A DNA stretch of 6,421 nucleotides from Ruminococcaceae bacterium UBA1865 (GTDB lineage: Bacteria > Bacillota > Clostridia > Oscillospirales > Acutalibacteraceae), in assembly GCA_002338255.1 (NCBI GenBank), contig DDHX01000064.1, positions 12,181 to 18,601 on the forward strand, read 5' to 3'. Shown here piece by piece: positions 1 through 6,317 of the stretch; position 1 is the stretch's first letter; every line of letters starts with the position of its first letter. A model generated the notes under the pieces. The model did not search any database and had not been told where the DNA came from. It saw only the letters and a program-made list of their open reading frames with translations. The position numbers were made by a program, and so were the translations under genes.

Positions 1-1157
1 CAGTTGATGATAAAACACTTGAAGTTAAGCTTGCGGCACCATGCGCTTACTTCACTGAACTGCTTTCCTTTACAGCATATTATCCTGTTAGAAAAGATGT
101 TGTAGAAGGAAATGATAAATGGACACAGGATGCAAAAACTTATATTTCCAACGGCTCTTTCAAGATGCAGGCATGGAATCATAAGGAAAACATTACTGTT
201 GTTAAAAATCCGAATTATTATGATGCAGACAAAGTAAAACTTGATTCTTTGAAGTTCGTACTTCTTGAAGATGATTCAGCCATTCTTGCAGCTTATCAGA
301 ATGGTGAGATTAGCTTTGCTTATCCAATTTCCGTTGATGAAATGGATGCTTGGAAGGATAAGCCGGATTTCCACAAGAATACAGAACTTGGAATTACCTA
401 TGTTGATTTCAACAACCAAAAGGCACCATTTAACAATCCAAAAGTAAGACAGGCGCTTACTCTTGCAATTGACCGTAATTACATTGTTGAAAAGGTAACA
501 AAAGAGAACCAGACTACTGCTACCGGTTTTGTCCCGCTCGGTGCGACCGATGTGGACTCTACAAAACAGTTCCGTACAGTGGGCGGCGACTATTATTCAA
601 CAAAAGCAGCGGATTACGATAAGAACGTTGCAGAAGCAAAGAAACTTCTCGCTGAAGCCGGGTATCCGGACGGCAAGGGTTTCCCATCATTCGAGTATAT
701 TACAAATACAAACTCAGTCAACAATGCAGTTGCTGAAGCACTTCAGAACATGTGGAAAACAACGTTGGGAATCACCTGCACTGTTTCTTCCCAAGAGTGG
801 TCTGTATTTATTGACACACGTAACAAGGGTAATTACTCTGTAGCACGCGATGGTTGGGGCGCTGATTTTAACGATCCAGTCACTTTCCTCGACTTGTTTG
901 TGACAGGTTCCGGTAACAACAACGCCAAGTATTCCAATCCTGAGTACGACAAACTCATCAAACTGGTTAAATCAACCGATGACAATAAAGTCAGAATGCC
1001 TGCTTTGCATAAGGCTGAAGACATTCTGCTGAAGCAGGATTGGGCTGTTGCTCCTATTCTGTACCGTACACGCAGCATGTTGATCAACCCCAATGTTAAG
1101 GGCTACTATTCGTCCCCGTATGGTTTTGACTACTTCATGTATGCATCAGTTGGCTAA
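1..1157 (+). CDS. oppA: Oligopeptide ABC transporter substrate-binding protein (SBP family 5, OppA-like), 3' part only
   Basis: This is the C-terminal part of an extracytoplasmic solute-binding protein that delivers peptides to an Opp/Dpp-type ABC importer. The frame is open from the left edge (first whole codon at base 3) to TAA at 1155-1157, giving 384 visible residues. OppA proteins are usually about 530-550 residues, so roughly 150 N-terminal residues, including the signal peptide and lipobox, lie outside the window. Family hallmarks are visible: Y-I-S-N-G-S-F-K near base 150, F-N-N-P-K-V-R-Q-A-L-T-L-A-I-D near 430, A-R-D-G-W-G-A-D-F-N-D-P near 845, and an A-P-I-L-Y-R-T tail near 1050. 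The Asp at 864-866 aligns with the OppA aspartate that holds the peptide alpha-amine, which favours peptides as ligand (family knowledge, alignment by eye). A nickel- or sugar-binding family 5 paralogue is less likely. The terminator just after it suggests it ends its own operon; its permease genes are not visible. Confidence 0.9.
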   Translation, partial: VDDKTLEVKLAAPCAYFTELLSFTAYYPVRKDVVEGNDKWTQDAKTYISNGSFKMQAWNHKENITVVKNPNYYDADKVKLDSLKFVLLEDDSAILAAYQNGEISFAYPISVDEMDAWKDKPDFHKNTELGITYVDFNNQKAPFNNPKVRQALTLAIDRNYIVEKVTKENQTTATGFVPLGATDVDSTKQFRTVGGDYYSTKAADYDKNVAEAKKLLAEAGYPDGKGFPSFEYITNTNSVNNAVAEALQNMWKTTLGITCTVSSQEWSVFIDTRNKGNYSVARDGWGADFNDPVTFLDLFVTGSGNNNAKYSNPEYDKLIKLVKSTDDNKVRMPALHKAEDILLKQDWAVAPILYRTRSMLINPNVKGYYSSPYGFDYFMYASVG

Positions 1158-1172
1158 TTAAAAATTGATTTT

Positions 1173-1207
1173 GGGACGCTTCCTTTTTAGGAGGCGTTCT
1201 TTTTTTT
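1173..1207 (+). terminator. Intrinsic terminator of the oppA-like gene
   Basis: A 10-bp stem pairs 1174-1183 (GGACGCTTCC) with 1190-1199 (GGAGGCGTTC). It has two G-U wobbles and a 6-base loop, and is followed directly by eight Ts (1200-1207). It begins 16 bases after the oppA stop codon. This is the canonical Rho-independent layout, and it separates the peptide-binding gene from the liv operon. Confidence 0.9.
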
Positions 1208-1421
1208 ATATGATCGGATGTGCACATATCATTTTGGAAGATGAATAGTACGGGACTGCATCAGATACTAAATTTACCAGTTTAAAGTGATGCACAAGCG
1301 AACAATTTGCAATTTTCCAGATATAATATTTCATATTCATTAGATCATCGACGTAAAACATAGACAAAACTGTTGAATTAGACGATATTTTAAAATACCA
1401 CGAATAATCATAAAATTGAGG
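1208..1421. other. AT-rich intergenic DNA without a credible gene
   Basis: This is the upstream half of the 407-base gap between oppA and livK. I see no ORF with a ribosome binding site, no tRNA and no riboswitch or T-box motif. It contains a perfect 10-bp palindrome ATGTGCACAT (1218-1227), a 7-bp inverted repeat TGCATCA/TGATGCA (1257-1263 and 1288-1294), and a perfect 12-bp palindrome TATTTTAAAATA (1386-1397) ending 24 bases before the livK -35 box. The palindromes could be regulator sites, but short AT-rich palindromes also arise by chance. An antisense open frame covering the region lacks coding character. Confidence 0.6.
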
Positions 1422-1450
1422 TTGCACAATTTTAGCATCAGTAGTATAAT
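1422..1450 (+). promoter_or_regulatory. Sigma-A-type promoter of the liv operon
   Basis: TTGCAC (1422-1427, four of six matches to TTGACA) and a perfect TATAAT (1445-1450) are separated by 17 bases, the optimal spacing. Transcription would start near 1457, leaving a leader of about 108 bases before livK. It is the best promoter-like match I saw between the oppA terminator and livK. No comparable promoter is apparent between livK and livH or within the downstream genes, so it probably drives all five liv genes. Confidence 0.75.
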
Positions 1451-1456
1451 CATGTT

Positions 1457-1564
1457 TAATAAAATATTTTGTGGATAGAATAACAAGGCCGCTTAACTTA
1501 ACTGATTTGGCTATTTTTAGACACAAATATCTTTAAAAGACATTTATATACTTGGGAGGTAATT
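1457..1564 (+). promoter_or_regulatory. Untranslated leader of the liv mRNA with livK ribosome binding site
   Basis: The predicted transcript has a leader of about 108 bases. It opens with a perfect palindrome AAAATATTTT (1461-1470) at about +5 to +14, a position where a bound repressor could block transcription. I see no T-box motif, no recognisable riboswitch core and no terminator/antiterminator pair. A strong Shine-Dalgarno, GGGAGGT (1554-1560), lies 4 bases before the ATG at 1565 and 7 bases before a second ATG at 1568. The spacing favours the second ATG as the main start, a difference of one residue. Confidence 0.55.
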
Positions 1565-2746
1565 ATGATGAAAAAGCGTTTTTTGGCAGCTGCACTTGCA
1601 GCGGTAATGCTTGCGGCCTCTGCGACAGGCTGTGCACAACAGGGAACCACACAGTCTGCTGCGGGGAGTACCGCAGCAACAACAGGCGATACCATTAAAA
1701 TTGGCGGCCTTGCACCGCAGACCGGAAATGTTTCTGTTTACGGTATTGCAACGAACAATGGTGTTAAGCTTGCTGTTAGCAAAATCAATAAAGCTGGCGG
1801 CGTGCTTGGCAAACAAATTGAGTATATATCATATGATGAAAAAGGTGACGCAACAGAAGCGGTCAACGCATACAATAAGCTTGTCCAGAATGACAAGATT
1901 ATTGCGTTGGTTGGTGATGTTACTTCCAAGCCTACAATAGCAGTTGCGCAAAAGGCCGTGAAGGACGGTATACCGATGATTACCGCAACCGGAACGGCGG
2001 CGGATATTACAAAAGCCGGAGACAATATTTTCCGTGCCTGCTTTATCGATCCTTTCCAAGGCGAGCTGATGGCTTCCTATGCCGCAAAAAAGTTGAACGC
2101 AAAGACAGCGGCTATCATTTATGACAACGGTGATGATTATTCCACAGGCGTTGCAGATGCTTTTGAAGCTGCTGCAAAAGCTGCGGGTGTTACAATCACT
2201 AATAAAGAGGCTTATCAGTCAGGCAGTGTGGACTTTAAGTCCCAGCTGACCAAAATTAAAGCCGGCAACCCCGATGTCATTATGATTCCTGTTTATTATT
2301 CTGATGTTGCCTTGATTGCTGTACAAGCGAAAGAAATTGGAATTACAGCAAAGCTTCTTGGTGCTGATGGTTGGGACGGTGTTTTGGAGAAAATTGACAA
2401 GAGCAACTGGGATGCTGTTAAGAATAGCTATTTCTGCAGCCAGTACTCCGCAGAAAGCACCAATCCGGATTTACAGGCTTTCTTGAAAGAATACAAAACA
2501 GTATATAATGCAGATGCGAATATGTTCGCGGTTTTGGGTTATGACGCGATGGGAATGATGGCCGCGGCAATCAATAAGGCGGGCTCAACAGATTCTGCAA
2601 AGATTTGTGACGCGCTGAAGGGATTGGAATACAAGGGACTTACCGGTAATACAACATTTGATGAAAATCGCAATCCGGTCAGAGAAGCCGTTATTACTAC
2701 TCTTGCGGACGGCAAATATAAATTTGTAGAAAACTACAAAAAATAA
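1565..2746 (+). CDS. livK: Branched-chain amino acid ABC transporter substrate-binding lipoprotein LivK
   Basis: This is the extracellular receptor of a Liv/HAAT amino acid importer, 393 residues and typical for the family. Residues 1-22 form a lipoprotein signal (M-M-K-K-R-F, then an Ala-rich hydrophobic core) ending in lipobox A-T-G-C, with Cys23 the likely lipidated residue. A flexible Ala/Thr/Ser/Gln linker runs to about residue 43. The rest is a Peripla_BP_6 fold starting I-K-I-G-G-L-A-P-Q-T-G (44-54). By eye-alignment with E. coli LivJ, likely ligand contacts are Ser121, Thr142/Thr144, Tyr244/Tyr245 and Asp268 in G-A-D-G-W-D; LivJ has Glu at that last place. The conserved amino-acid-binding pattern and the livHMGF genes behind it support Leu/Ile/Val uptake. 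Exact specificity cannot be read from sequence, and other amino acids or small amides are possible for this family. The real start may be Met2 (1568), which is better spaced from the Shine-Dalgarno. Confidence 0.93.
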   Translation: MMKKRFLAAALAAVMLAASATGCAQQGTTQSAAGSTAATTGDTIKIGGLAPQTGNVSVYGIATNNGVKLAVSKINKAGGVLGKQIEYISYDEKGDATEAVNAYNKLVQNDKIIALVGDVTSKPTIAVAQKAVKDGIPMITATGTAADITKAGDNIFRACFIDPFQGELMASYAAKKLNAKTAAIIYDNGDDYSTGVADAFEAAAKAAGVTITNKEAYQSGSVDFKSQLTKIKAGNPDVIMIPVYYSDVALIAVQAKEIGITAKLLGADGWDGVLEKIDKSNWDAVKNSYFCSQYSAESTNPDLQAFLKEYKTVYNADANMFAVLGYDAMGMMAAAINKAGSTDSAKICDALKGLEYKGLTGNTTFDENRNPVREAVITTLADGKYKFVENYKK

Positions 2747-2773
2747 TATTGTCTGACATGTGAATTAAAATCG

Positions 2774-2807
2774 TGAAAAGAGGGGGAAGAAATTCACCCT
2801 CTTTTCA
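2774..2807 (+). promoter_or_regulatory. Intercistronic hairpin between livK and livH
   Basis: A perfect 11-bp stem pairs 2774-2784 (TGAAAAGAGGG) with 2797-2807 (CCCTCTTTTCA). Inside, past one G/A mismatch, GAA and TTC pair around a GAAA tetraloop (2789-2792). It starts 27 bases after the livK stop. No T-run follows, so it is not a canonical terminator. No promoter is evident before livH, so transcription must read through. The likely role is 3'-end protection of livK mRNA or partial termination, giving more binding protein than permease, as is common in binding-protein-dependent operons. This role is inferred. Confidence 0.7.
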
Positions 2808-2852
2808 GATTATGGTTAGGATGTTAGAAATAACAGTGTTTCCAATAGATGC

Positions 2853-2859
2853 AGGAGGG
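2853..2859 (+). promoter_or_regulatory. Ribosome binding site deciding the livH start
   Basis: AGGAGGG at 2853-2859 sits 8 bases before ATG at 2868. The longer frame could open at GTG 2859, but that codon overlaps the Shine-Dalgarno itself. The start is therefore 2868, giving an N-terminus M-D-F-F-T-Q. Confidence 0.85.
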
Positions 2860-2867
2860 TGCGATTT

Positions 2868-3749
2868 ATGGATTTCTTTACACAGATAATCAACGGCCTG
2901 GGCATCGGCAGCATATACGCTCTGATCGCTTTGGGCTATAGCATGGTTTATGGTATTGTGCAATTGATTAACTTCGCTCACGGCGATATTATTATGGTGG
3001 GAGCTTACGTCGTATTTGTTGTTCTGGTTACACTGAATCTTCCGCTTTGGCTTGCAGTGCTTGGTTCTATTTTGTTTTGTGGTATTGCCGGTGTCGTGAT
3101 TGAGCGTGTTGCCTATCATAGGCTTCTCGTTCATGACGCGCCAAGAATTTCGCTTTTGATTACGGCAATTGGCGTAAGCATTTTTTTGCAGAATCTTTTC
3201 CAGCTTCTGTTTGGCTCAGATGCAAAATCAATGCCAAAAATGTTTACTTTCAGCCCGCTTCAATTGGGTGCGCTGCAAATTACTTCATCTACCCTTTTAA
3301 ACATTGCTGTTTCCGTTTTGATGATGGCAAGTCTGCAACTGTTAGTTAATAAGAGTAAAATCGGTAAAGCAATGCGTGCTACCTCCGAGGATGCGGGCGC
3401 TGCAAAGCTGATGGGGATCAATACCAATACGACAATTGCATTTACATTTGGTATCGGTTCGGCTCTTGCCGCAGTTGGTGCTGTTCTTTACTGCAATACT
3501 TATCCGCAGATCAAGCCGATTATGGGTGGTATGCTGGGCTTAAAAGCATTTGTCGCAGCTGTGCTGGGCGGTATCGGAAGTATTCCGGGTGCTATGCTTG
3601 GCGGCTACATTTTAGGCGTTGCTGAAAGTTTAACTAATGCTTATATCAGCAGTAATCTGACAGACGCTGTGGTTTTTGGTATCTTGATTGTTGTTCTGTT
3701 GGTCAAGCCGACGGGTCTGCTTGGCAAAAATGCAAGGGAGAAGGTGTAA
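2868..3749 (+). CDS. livH: Branched-chain amino acid ABC transporter permease LivH
   Basis: This is an integral membrane subunit of the Liv importer; it pairs with LivM to form the translocation path. The 293 residues match the usual LivH length of about 290-310. The protein is strongly hydrophobic with several membrane-spanning stretches (for example around 9-31, 42-56, 60-78 and 94-115). Family motifs are present: I-N-F-A-H-G-D (34-40), the cytoplasmic coupling-loop region G-K-A-M-R-A-T-S-E-D-A-G-A-A-K-L-M-G-I-N (166-185) that contacts an ATPase subunit, and L-G-G-I-G-S-I-P-G-A-M-L-G-G (233-246). It ends in V-K-P-T-G-L-L-G plus a short basic tail. The ATG at 2868 is chosen because of the well-placed AGGAGGG. 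It follows livK by 121 bases and precedes livM by 3. Paralogous urea (UrtB) permeases share the fold, but the operon lacks urtDE-type or urease context. Confidence 0.93.
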   Translation: MDFFTQIINGLGIGSIYALIALGYSMVYGIVQLINFAHGDIIMVGAYVVFVVLVTLNLPLWLAVLGSILFCGIAGVVIERVAYHRLLVHDAPRISLLITAIGVSIFLQNLFQLLFGSDAKSMPKMFTFSPLQLGALQITSSTLLNIAVSVLMMASLQLLVNKSKIGKAMRATSEDAGAAKLMGINTNTTIAFTFGIGSALAAVGAVLYCNTYPQIKPIMGGMLGLKAFVAAVLGGIGSIPGAMLGGYILGVAESLTNAYISSNLTDAVVFGILIVVLLVKPTGLLGKNAREKV

Positions 3750-3752
3750 AGA

Positions 3753-4778
3753 GTGGCTGGTATGACAAAGAAAAAAATAATTTCTTATGTTGCAAATTTG
3801 GCAATTGTCCTCATTCTTTATTTTCTTTTTTACTTTTTGATTCGTCAGGGAGTCATTAACAGCTATTATTCCGATCTTATCAATATGGTGTGTATTAATG
3901 TGATTTTGGCGGTCAGCTTGAATATGGTTACTGGTTTGCTCGGGCAGCTTGTGTTGGGCCACGCCGGCTTTATGCTGGTAGGCGCCTATTCTGCCGCACT
4001 GTTCACACTTCACGTTAATCTGCCGCTTGTGGTGGCGTTTCCTATCGGCCTGATCATCGGCGGTCTGGTGGCAGCGTTGTTCGGCATGATTATCGGGATT
4101 CCTGCTCTTCGTTTAAGAGGAGATTATCTTGCGATTATCACCTTGGGTTTTGGTGAAATTATCCGTGTTGTTGCAAATAATTTGACGATTACGAATGGTG
4201 CAAAAGGACTTTACGGAGTCCAATCCCTCAATTCGCGCCAAAATCTTACGCCAATGTTTACGTATGTATTCTTCATTGCGGTATTCGTAATATTTATTAA
4301 TTTTACATTTGGAACATCCCGTCATGGACGAGCGGTCATTGCCATTCGTGAGGATGAAATTGCCGCAGAGGCTTCCGGAATCCACACAACCTACTACAAA
4401 TTGCTTGCCTTTGTTTTAGCTGCATTTATTGCAGGCGTGGCAGGCGGACTTTTTGCTCACCAAATCGGTATTATTGATCCTTCCAAATTTGACTTTAACC
4501 GCTCGGTTGAAATTCTGGTTATGGTTGTTTTGGGTGGAATGGGCTCGATTACGGGCTCCATTATTGCAGCGGTTGTACTCACGATTCTGCCGGAGGCGCT
4601 GCGTGACTTTTCCAATTACCGTATGCTCCTTTATTCCATTGTGCTAATCTGCGTCATGCTGTTTCGTCCGACCGGGTTGCTTGGACGCAGTGAGTTTTCG
4701 CTTACAAAATTTATTGACAGAATTACAGGAAAATCCGGCGGAACAAAAAAGAAATCGAACGTGGGAAAGGAGGGCTAA
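3753..4778 (+). CDS. livM: Branched-chain amino acid ABC transporter permease LivM
   Basis: This is the second membrane permease of the Liv importer, the partner of LivH, 341 residues. A hydrophobic N-terminal segment (about 9-31) is followed by L-N-M-V-T-G-L-L-G-Q-L-V-L-G-H-A-G (56-72), the LivM hallmark G-D-Y-L-A-I-I-T-L-G-F-G-E-I-I-R (123-138), and the coupling-loop region R-A-V-I-A-I-R-E-D-E-I-A-A-E-A-S-G-I (193-210). It then has V-L-G-G-M-G-S-I-T-G-S and a C-terminal F-R-P-T-G-L-L-G-R. A hydrophilic Lys/Gly-rich tail (about 325-341) ends the protein. The GTG start at 3753 is supported by AGGGAGAAGG (3735-3744), 8 bases upstream and inside the end of livH. An ATG three codons later (3762) is possible but has a poorer site. 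The 3-base gap to livH and to livG suggests translational coupling. Confidence 0.92.
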   Translation: MAGMTKKKIISYVANLAIVLILYFLFYFLIRQGVINSYYSDLINMVCINVILAVSLNMVTGLLGQLVLGHAGFMLVGAYSAALFTLHVNLPLVVAFPIGLIIGGLVAALFGMIIGIPALRLRGDYLAIITLGFGEIIRVVANNLTITNGAKGLYGVQSLNSRQNLTPMFTYVFFIAVFVIFINFTFGTSRHGRAVIAIREDEIAAEASGIHTTYYKLLAFVLAAFIAGVAGGLFAHQIGIIDPSKFDFNRSVEILVMVVLGGMGSITGSIIAAVVLTILPEALRDFSNYRMLLYSIVLICVMLFRPTGLLGRSEFSLTKFIDRITGKSGGTKKKSNVGKEG

Positions 4779-4781
4779 CCA

Positions 4782-5543
4782 ATGGCTGTGCTTGAAACAA
4801 AAAATCTGGGCATCAACTTTGGCGGCCTCCAAGCCCTTGAAGACGTTCACTTTTCAATTAATGAGGGTGAAATCATTGGCTTAATCGGGCCGAACGGCGC
4901 GGGGAAAACCACTGTTTTTAATTTGCTGACGGATGTTTACATGCCGACAAAGGGCGTGATTGAGCTTGATGGAGTCAGTATTGTAGGTAAAAAAACCTAT
5001 CAAATCACGCAAAATGGAATTGCCAGAACATTCCAGAATATTCGCCTGTTTAAAGATGTCTCTGTCATCGATAACGTTAAAATTGCAATGAACAGTGAGA
5101 TGAAATATTCTGTTTTGTCCGGAATTTTTCGCTTGCCGGCTTACCGCAAAGAGGAAAAAGAGATTTCCAAACGTGCCCACGAGCTGCTGAAGGTTTTCGG
5201 TATTGACGAAAATGCGCATGATTATGCAAAGAATCTTCCCTACGGTCAGCAGCGTAAGCTCGAAATTGCCCGCGCATTGGCAACCAATCCCAGAGTTTTG
5301 CTTCTTGATGAACCTGCTGCCGGAATGAATCCGACTGAAACAAGGGAACTGATGGAAACAATTATGCTGATTCGCGATAAATTTAAAATTGCCATACTGC
5401 TCATTGAACACGATATGAACTTTGTAATGGGCATTTGTGAACACATCGTGGTTTTGGATTACGGCAGGATTATCGCCGAGGGCAGCGCGGAAGACGTGCG
5501 CCATGACCCGAAGGTTATTGCTGCGTATCTTGGAGGTGAGTAA
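4782..5543 (+). CDS. livG: Branched-chain amino acid ABC transporter ATP-binding protein LivG
   Basis: This is one of the two cytoplasmic ATPases that power the Liv importer, 253 residues, typical of LivG. Its nucleotide-binding motifs are intact: Walker A G-P-N-G-A-G-K-T-T (36-44), Q-loop Gln85 in A-R-T-F-Q-N-I-R-L-F, signature P-Y-G-Q-Q-R-K-L-E-I-A-R-A-L (153-166), Walker B V-L-L-L-D-E with Asp176 and Glu177, D-loop A-A-G-M-N-P, and switch His210 in I-E-H-D-M-N-F-V-M. The Y-G-Q form in place of S-G-G in the signature is normal for LivG. The usual LivG insertion of about 25 residues after the Q-loop region (about 104-128) is present. It ends A-A-Y-L-G-G-E, as LivG proteins do. The start ATG has AAAGGAGGG (4766-4774), 7 bases upstream and within the end of livM. 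Confidence 0.95.
   Translation: MAVLETKNLGINFGGLQALEDVHFSINEGEIIGLIGPNGAGKTTVFNLLTDVYMPTKGVIELDGVSIVGKKTYQITQNGIARTFQNIRLFKDVSVIDNVKIAMNSEMKYSVLSGIFRLPAYRKEEKEISKRAHELLKVFGIDENAHDYAKNLPYGQQRKLEIARALATNPRVLLLDEPAAGMNPTETRELMETIMLIRDKFKIAILLIEHDMNFVMGICEHIVVLDYGRIIAEGSAEDVRHDPKVIAAYLGGE
5532..5537 (+). promoter_or_regulatory. Ribosome binding site deciding the livF start
   Basis: GGAGGT at 5532-5537, encoded within the last Gly-Gly-Glu codons of livG, lies 7 bases before ATG 5545. That start leaves one base after the livG stop. The frame stays open upstream to an ATG at 5437 inside livG, but the extra 36 residues are not LivF-like and merely overlap livG. Confidence 0.88.
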
Positions 5544-5544
5544 T

Positions 5545-6258
5545 ATGGGAGTAATGCTTTCTGTTAAAGATTTGGATGTCTATTATGGCTCCATCCATGC
5601 GATCAAGAATATTTCATTTGAGGTGCAGGAAGGCGAAATTGTAACGCTAATCGGTGCAAACGGAGCAGGAAAAACCACAACGCTCCATTCTATCTCCGGC
5701 CTTGTAAAGCCGAAGAGCGGGGAGATTACCTTTTGCGGTCAGAACCTGCGTACCACAGAAGCGCATAAAATCATTAAACTCGGTCTGGCACAGGTTCCTG
5801 AAGGCAGAAGAATCTTTGCGAAAATGACCGTACAGGAAAACCTTGAAATGGGTGCTTATATCCGAAACGACGGGGATAAAATCGCGCAGGACTATACACA
5901 TGTATTTGAGCGCCTGCCGCGTTTAAAGGAGCGCCGCAAACAGCTTGCGGGAACTCTCAGCGGTGGAGAACAGCAAATGCTTGCAAGCGGTCGCGCGTTG
6001 ATGTGCAATCCGAAGATGCTGCTTCTTGACGAGCCGTCCATGGGCCTTTCACCGCTTTTGGTCGGTGAGATTTTCAATATTATCCGCGATGTCAACCAAT
6101 CCGGGGTGACCGTACTTTTGGTTGAACAGAATGCGAAAAAAGCACTTGAAATTGCAAACCGCGCCTATGTTCTTGAAACCGGTTCGATTGCAATGGAGGG
6201 CGATGCAGATGAACTCGCCAACGATGAAAAAGTACGTAAGGCTTACCTTGGCGGTTGA
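5545..6258 (+). CDS. livF: Branched-chain amino acid ABC transporter ATP-binding protein LivF
   Basis: This is the second cytoplasmic ATPase of the importer; it pairs with LivG under LivH/LivM. It has 237 residues, the usual LivF length. Motifs are Walker A G-A-N-G-A-G-K-T-T (37-45), Q-loop Gln83 within the LivF-typical Q-V-P-E-G-R-R-I-F, signature L-S-G-G-E-Q-Q-M-L (138-146), Walker B L-L-L-D-E with Asp162 and Glu163, and D-loop S-M-G-L-S-P. The switch position is Gln195 (V-E-Q-N-A) in place of His, which is normal for LivF. Ser148 in the signature helix (M-L-A-S-G-R-A-L) is unusual, since most relatives have Ile or Met there. The protein ends K-A-Y-L-G-G, a family hallmark. Start at 5545 follows the ribosome binding site; Met4 (5554) is a weaker alternative. 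The 1-base gap to livG predicts coupled translation. Confidence 0.95.
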   Translation: MGVMLSVKDLDVYYGSIHAIKNISFEVQEGEIVTLIGANGAGKTTTLHSISGLVKPKSGEITFCGQNLRTTEAHKIIKLGLAQVPEGRRIFAKMTVQENLEMGAYIRNDGDKIAQDYTHVFERLPRLKERRKQLAGTLSGGEQQMLASGRALMCNPKMLLLDEPSMGLSPLLVGEIFNIIRDVNQSGVTVLLVEQNAKKALEIANRAYVLETGSIAMEGDADELANDEKVRKAYLGG

Positions 6259-6277
6259 TTCTTCTATTGATTAAAAC

Positions 6278-6317
6278 TTGCATTTTATGCAATCCTTCTT
6301 TCTTTTTGTTTTCTTCT
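6278..6317 (+). terminator. Weak hairpin plus pyrimidine tract after livF
   Basis: TTGCAT (6278-6283) pairs with ATGCAA (6287-6292) around a TTT loop. It is followed by a 25-base tract of T and C with a single G (6293-6317). The stem is short and AT-rich and the T-run is interrupted, so on its own it would be a weak terminator. It lies 19 bases after the livF stop and could act together with the stronger hairpin that follows. Confidence 0.4.

Noticed and set aside
1311..1325. Partial resemblance to a CodY box (AATTTTC then a diverged right half)
   Set aside because: Only 10 of 15 positions match the AATTTTCWGAAAATT consensus and it is about 100 bases upstream of the -35 box. Such matches are frequent in AT-rich DNA.
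1206..1526. A 106-codon minus-strand open frame filling most of the oppA-livK gap
   Set aside because: It can only begin at TTG with no ribosome binding site, and ends inside the T-run of the oppA terminator. Its translation contains no Glu, no Arg and one Gly, unlike a real bacterial protein, and I recognise no domain. It also runs across the livK promoter.
1471..1536. A 21-codon frame (GTG start) in the livK leader with four Leu codons, a possible attenuator peptide
   Set aside because: No ribosome binding site precedes it, the Leu codons are not clustered, and no terminator/antiterminator structure follows.
1208..1564. T-box or amino acid riboswitch upstream of livK
   Set aside because: I looked for the T-box AGGGUGGNACC motif and a following terminator and found neither. 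No other known riboswitch core was recognised by eye.
2747..2867. A second promoter driving livHMGF
   Set aside because: No -35/-10 pair with acceptable spacing was found; TTGTCT near 2750 has no -10 box at the right distance.
3630..4013. A 127-codon minus-strand open frame across the livH-livM junction
   Set aside because: It lies antisense to two conserved permease genes, and its Asn/Gln/His-rich translation is typical of a shadow frame.
4881..5504. A 207-codon minus-strand open frame opposite livG
   Set aside because: It is the antisense shadow of a fully conserved ATPase gene. It has no ribosome binding site evidence or recognisable domain.
5437..5544. A 36-residue N-terminal extension of livF
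   Set aside because: It overlaps livG entirely, is not LivF-like, and the good ribosome binding site points to ATG 5545.
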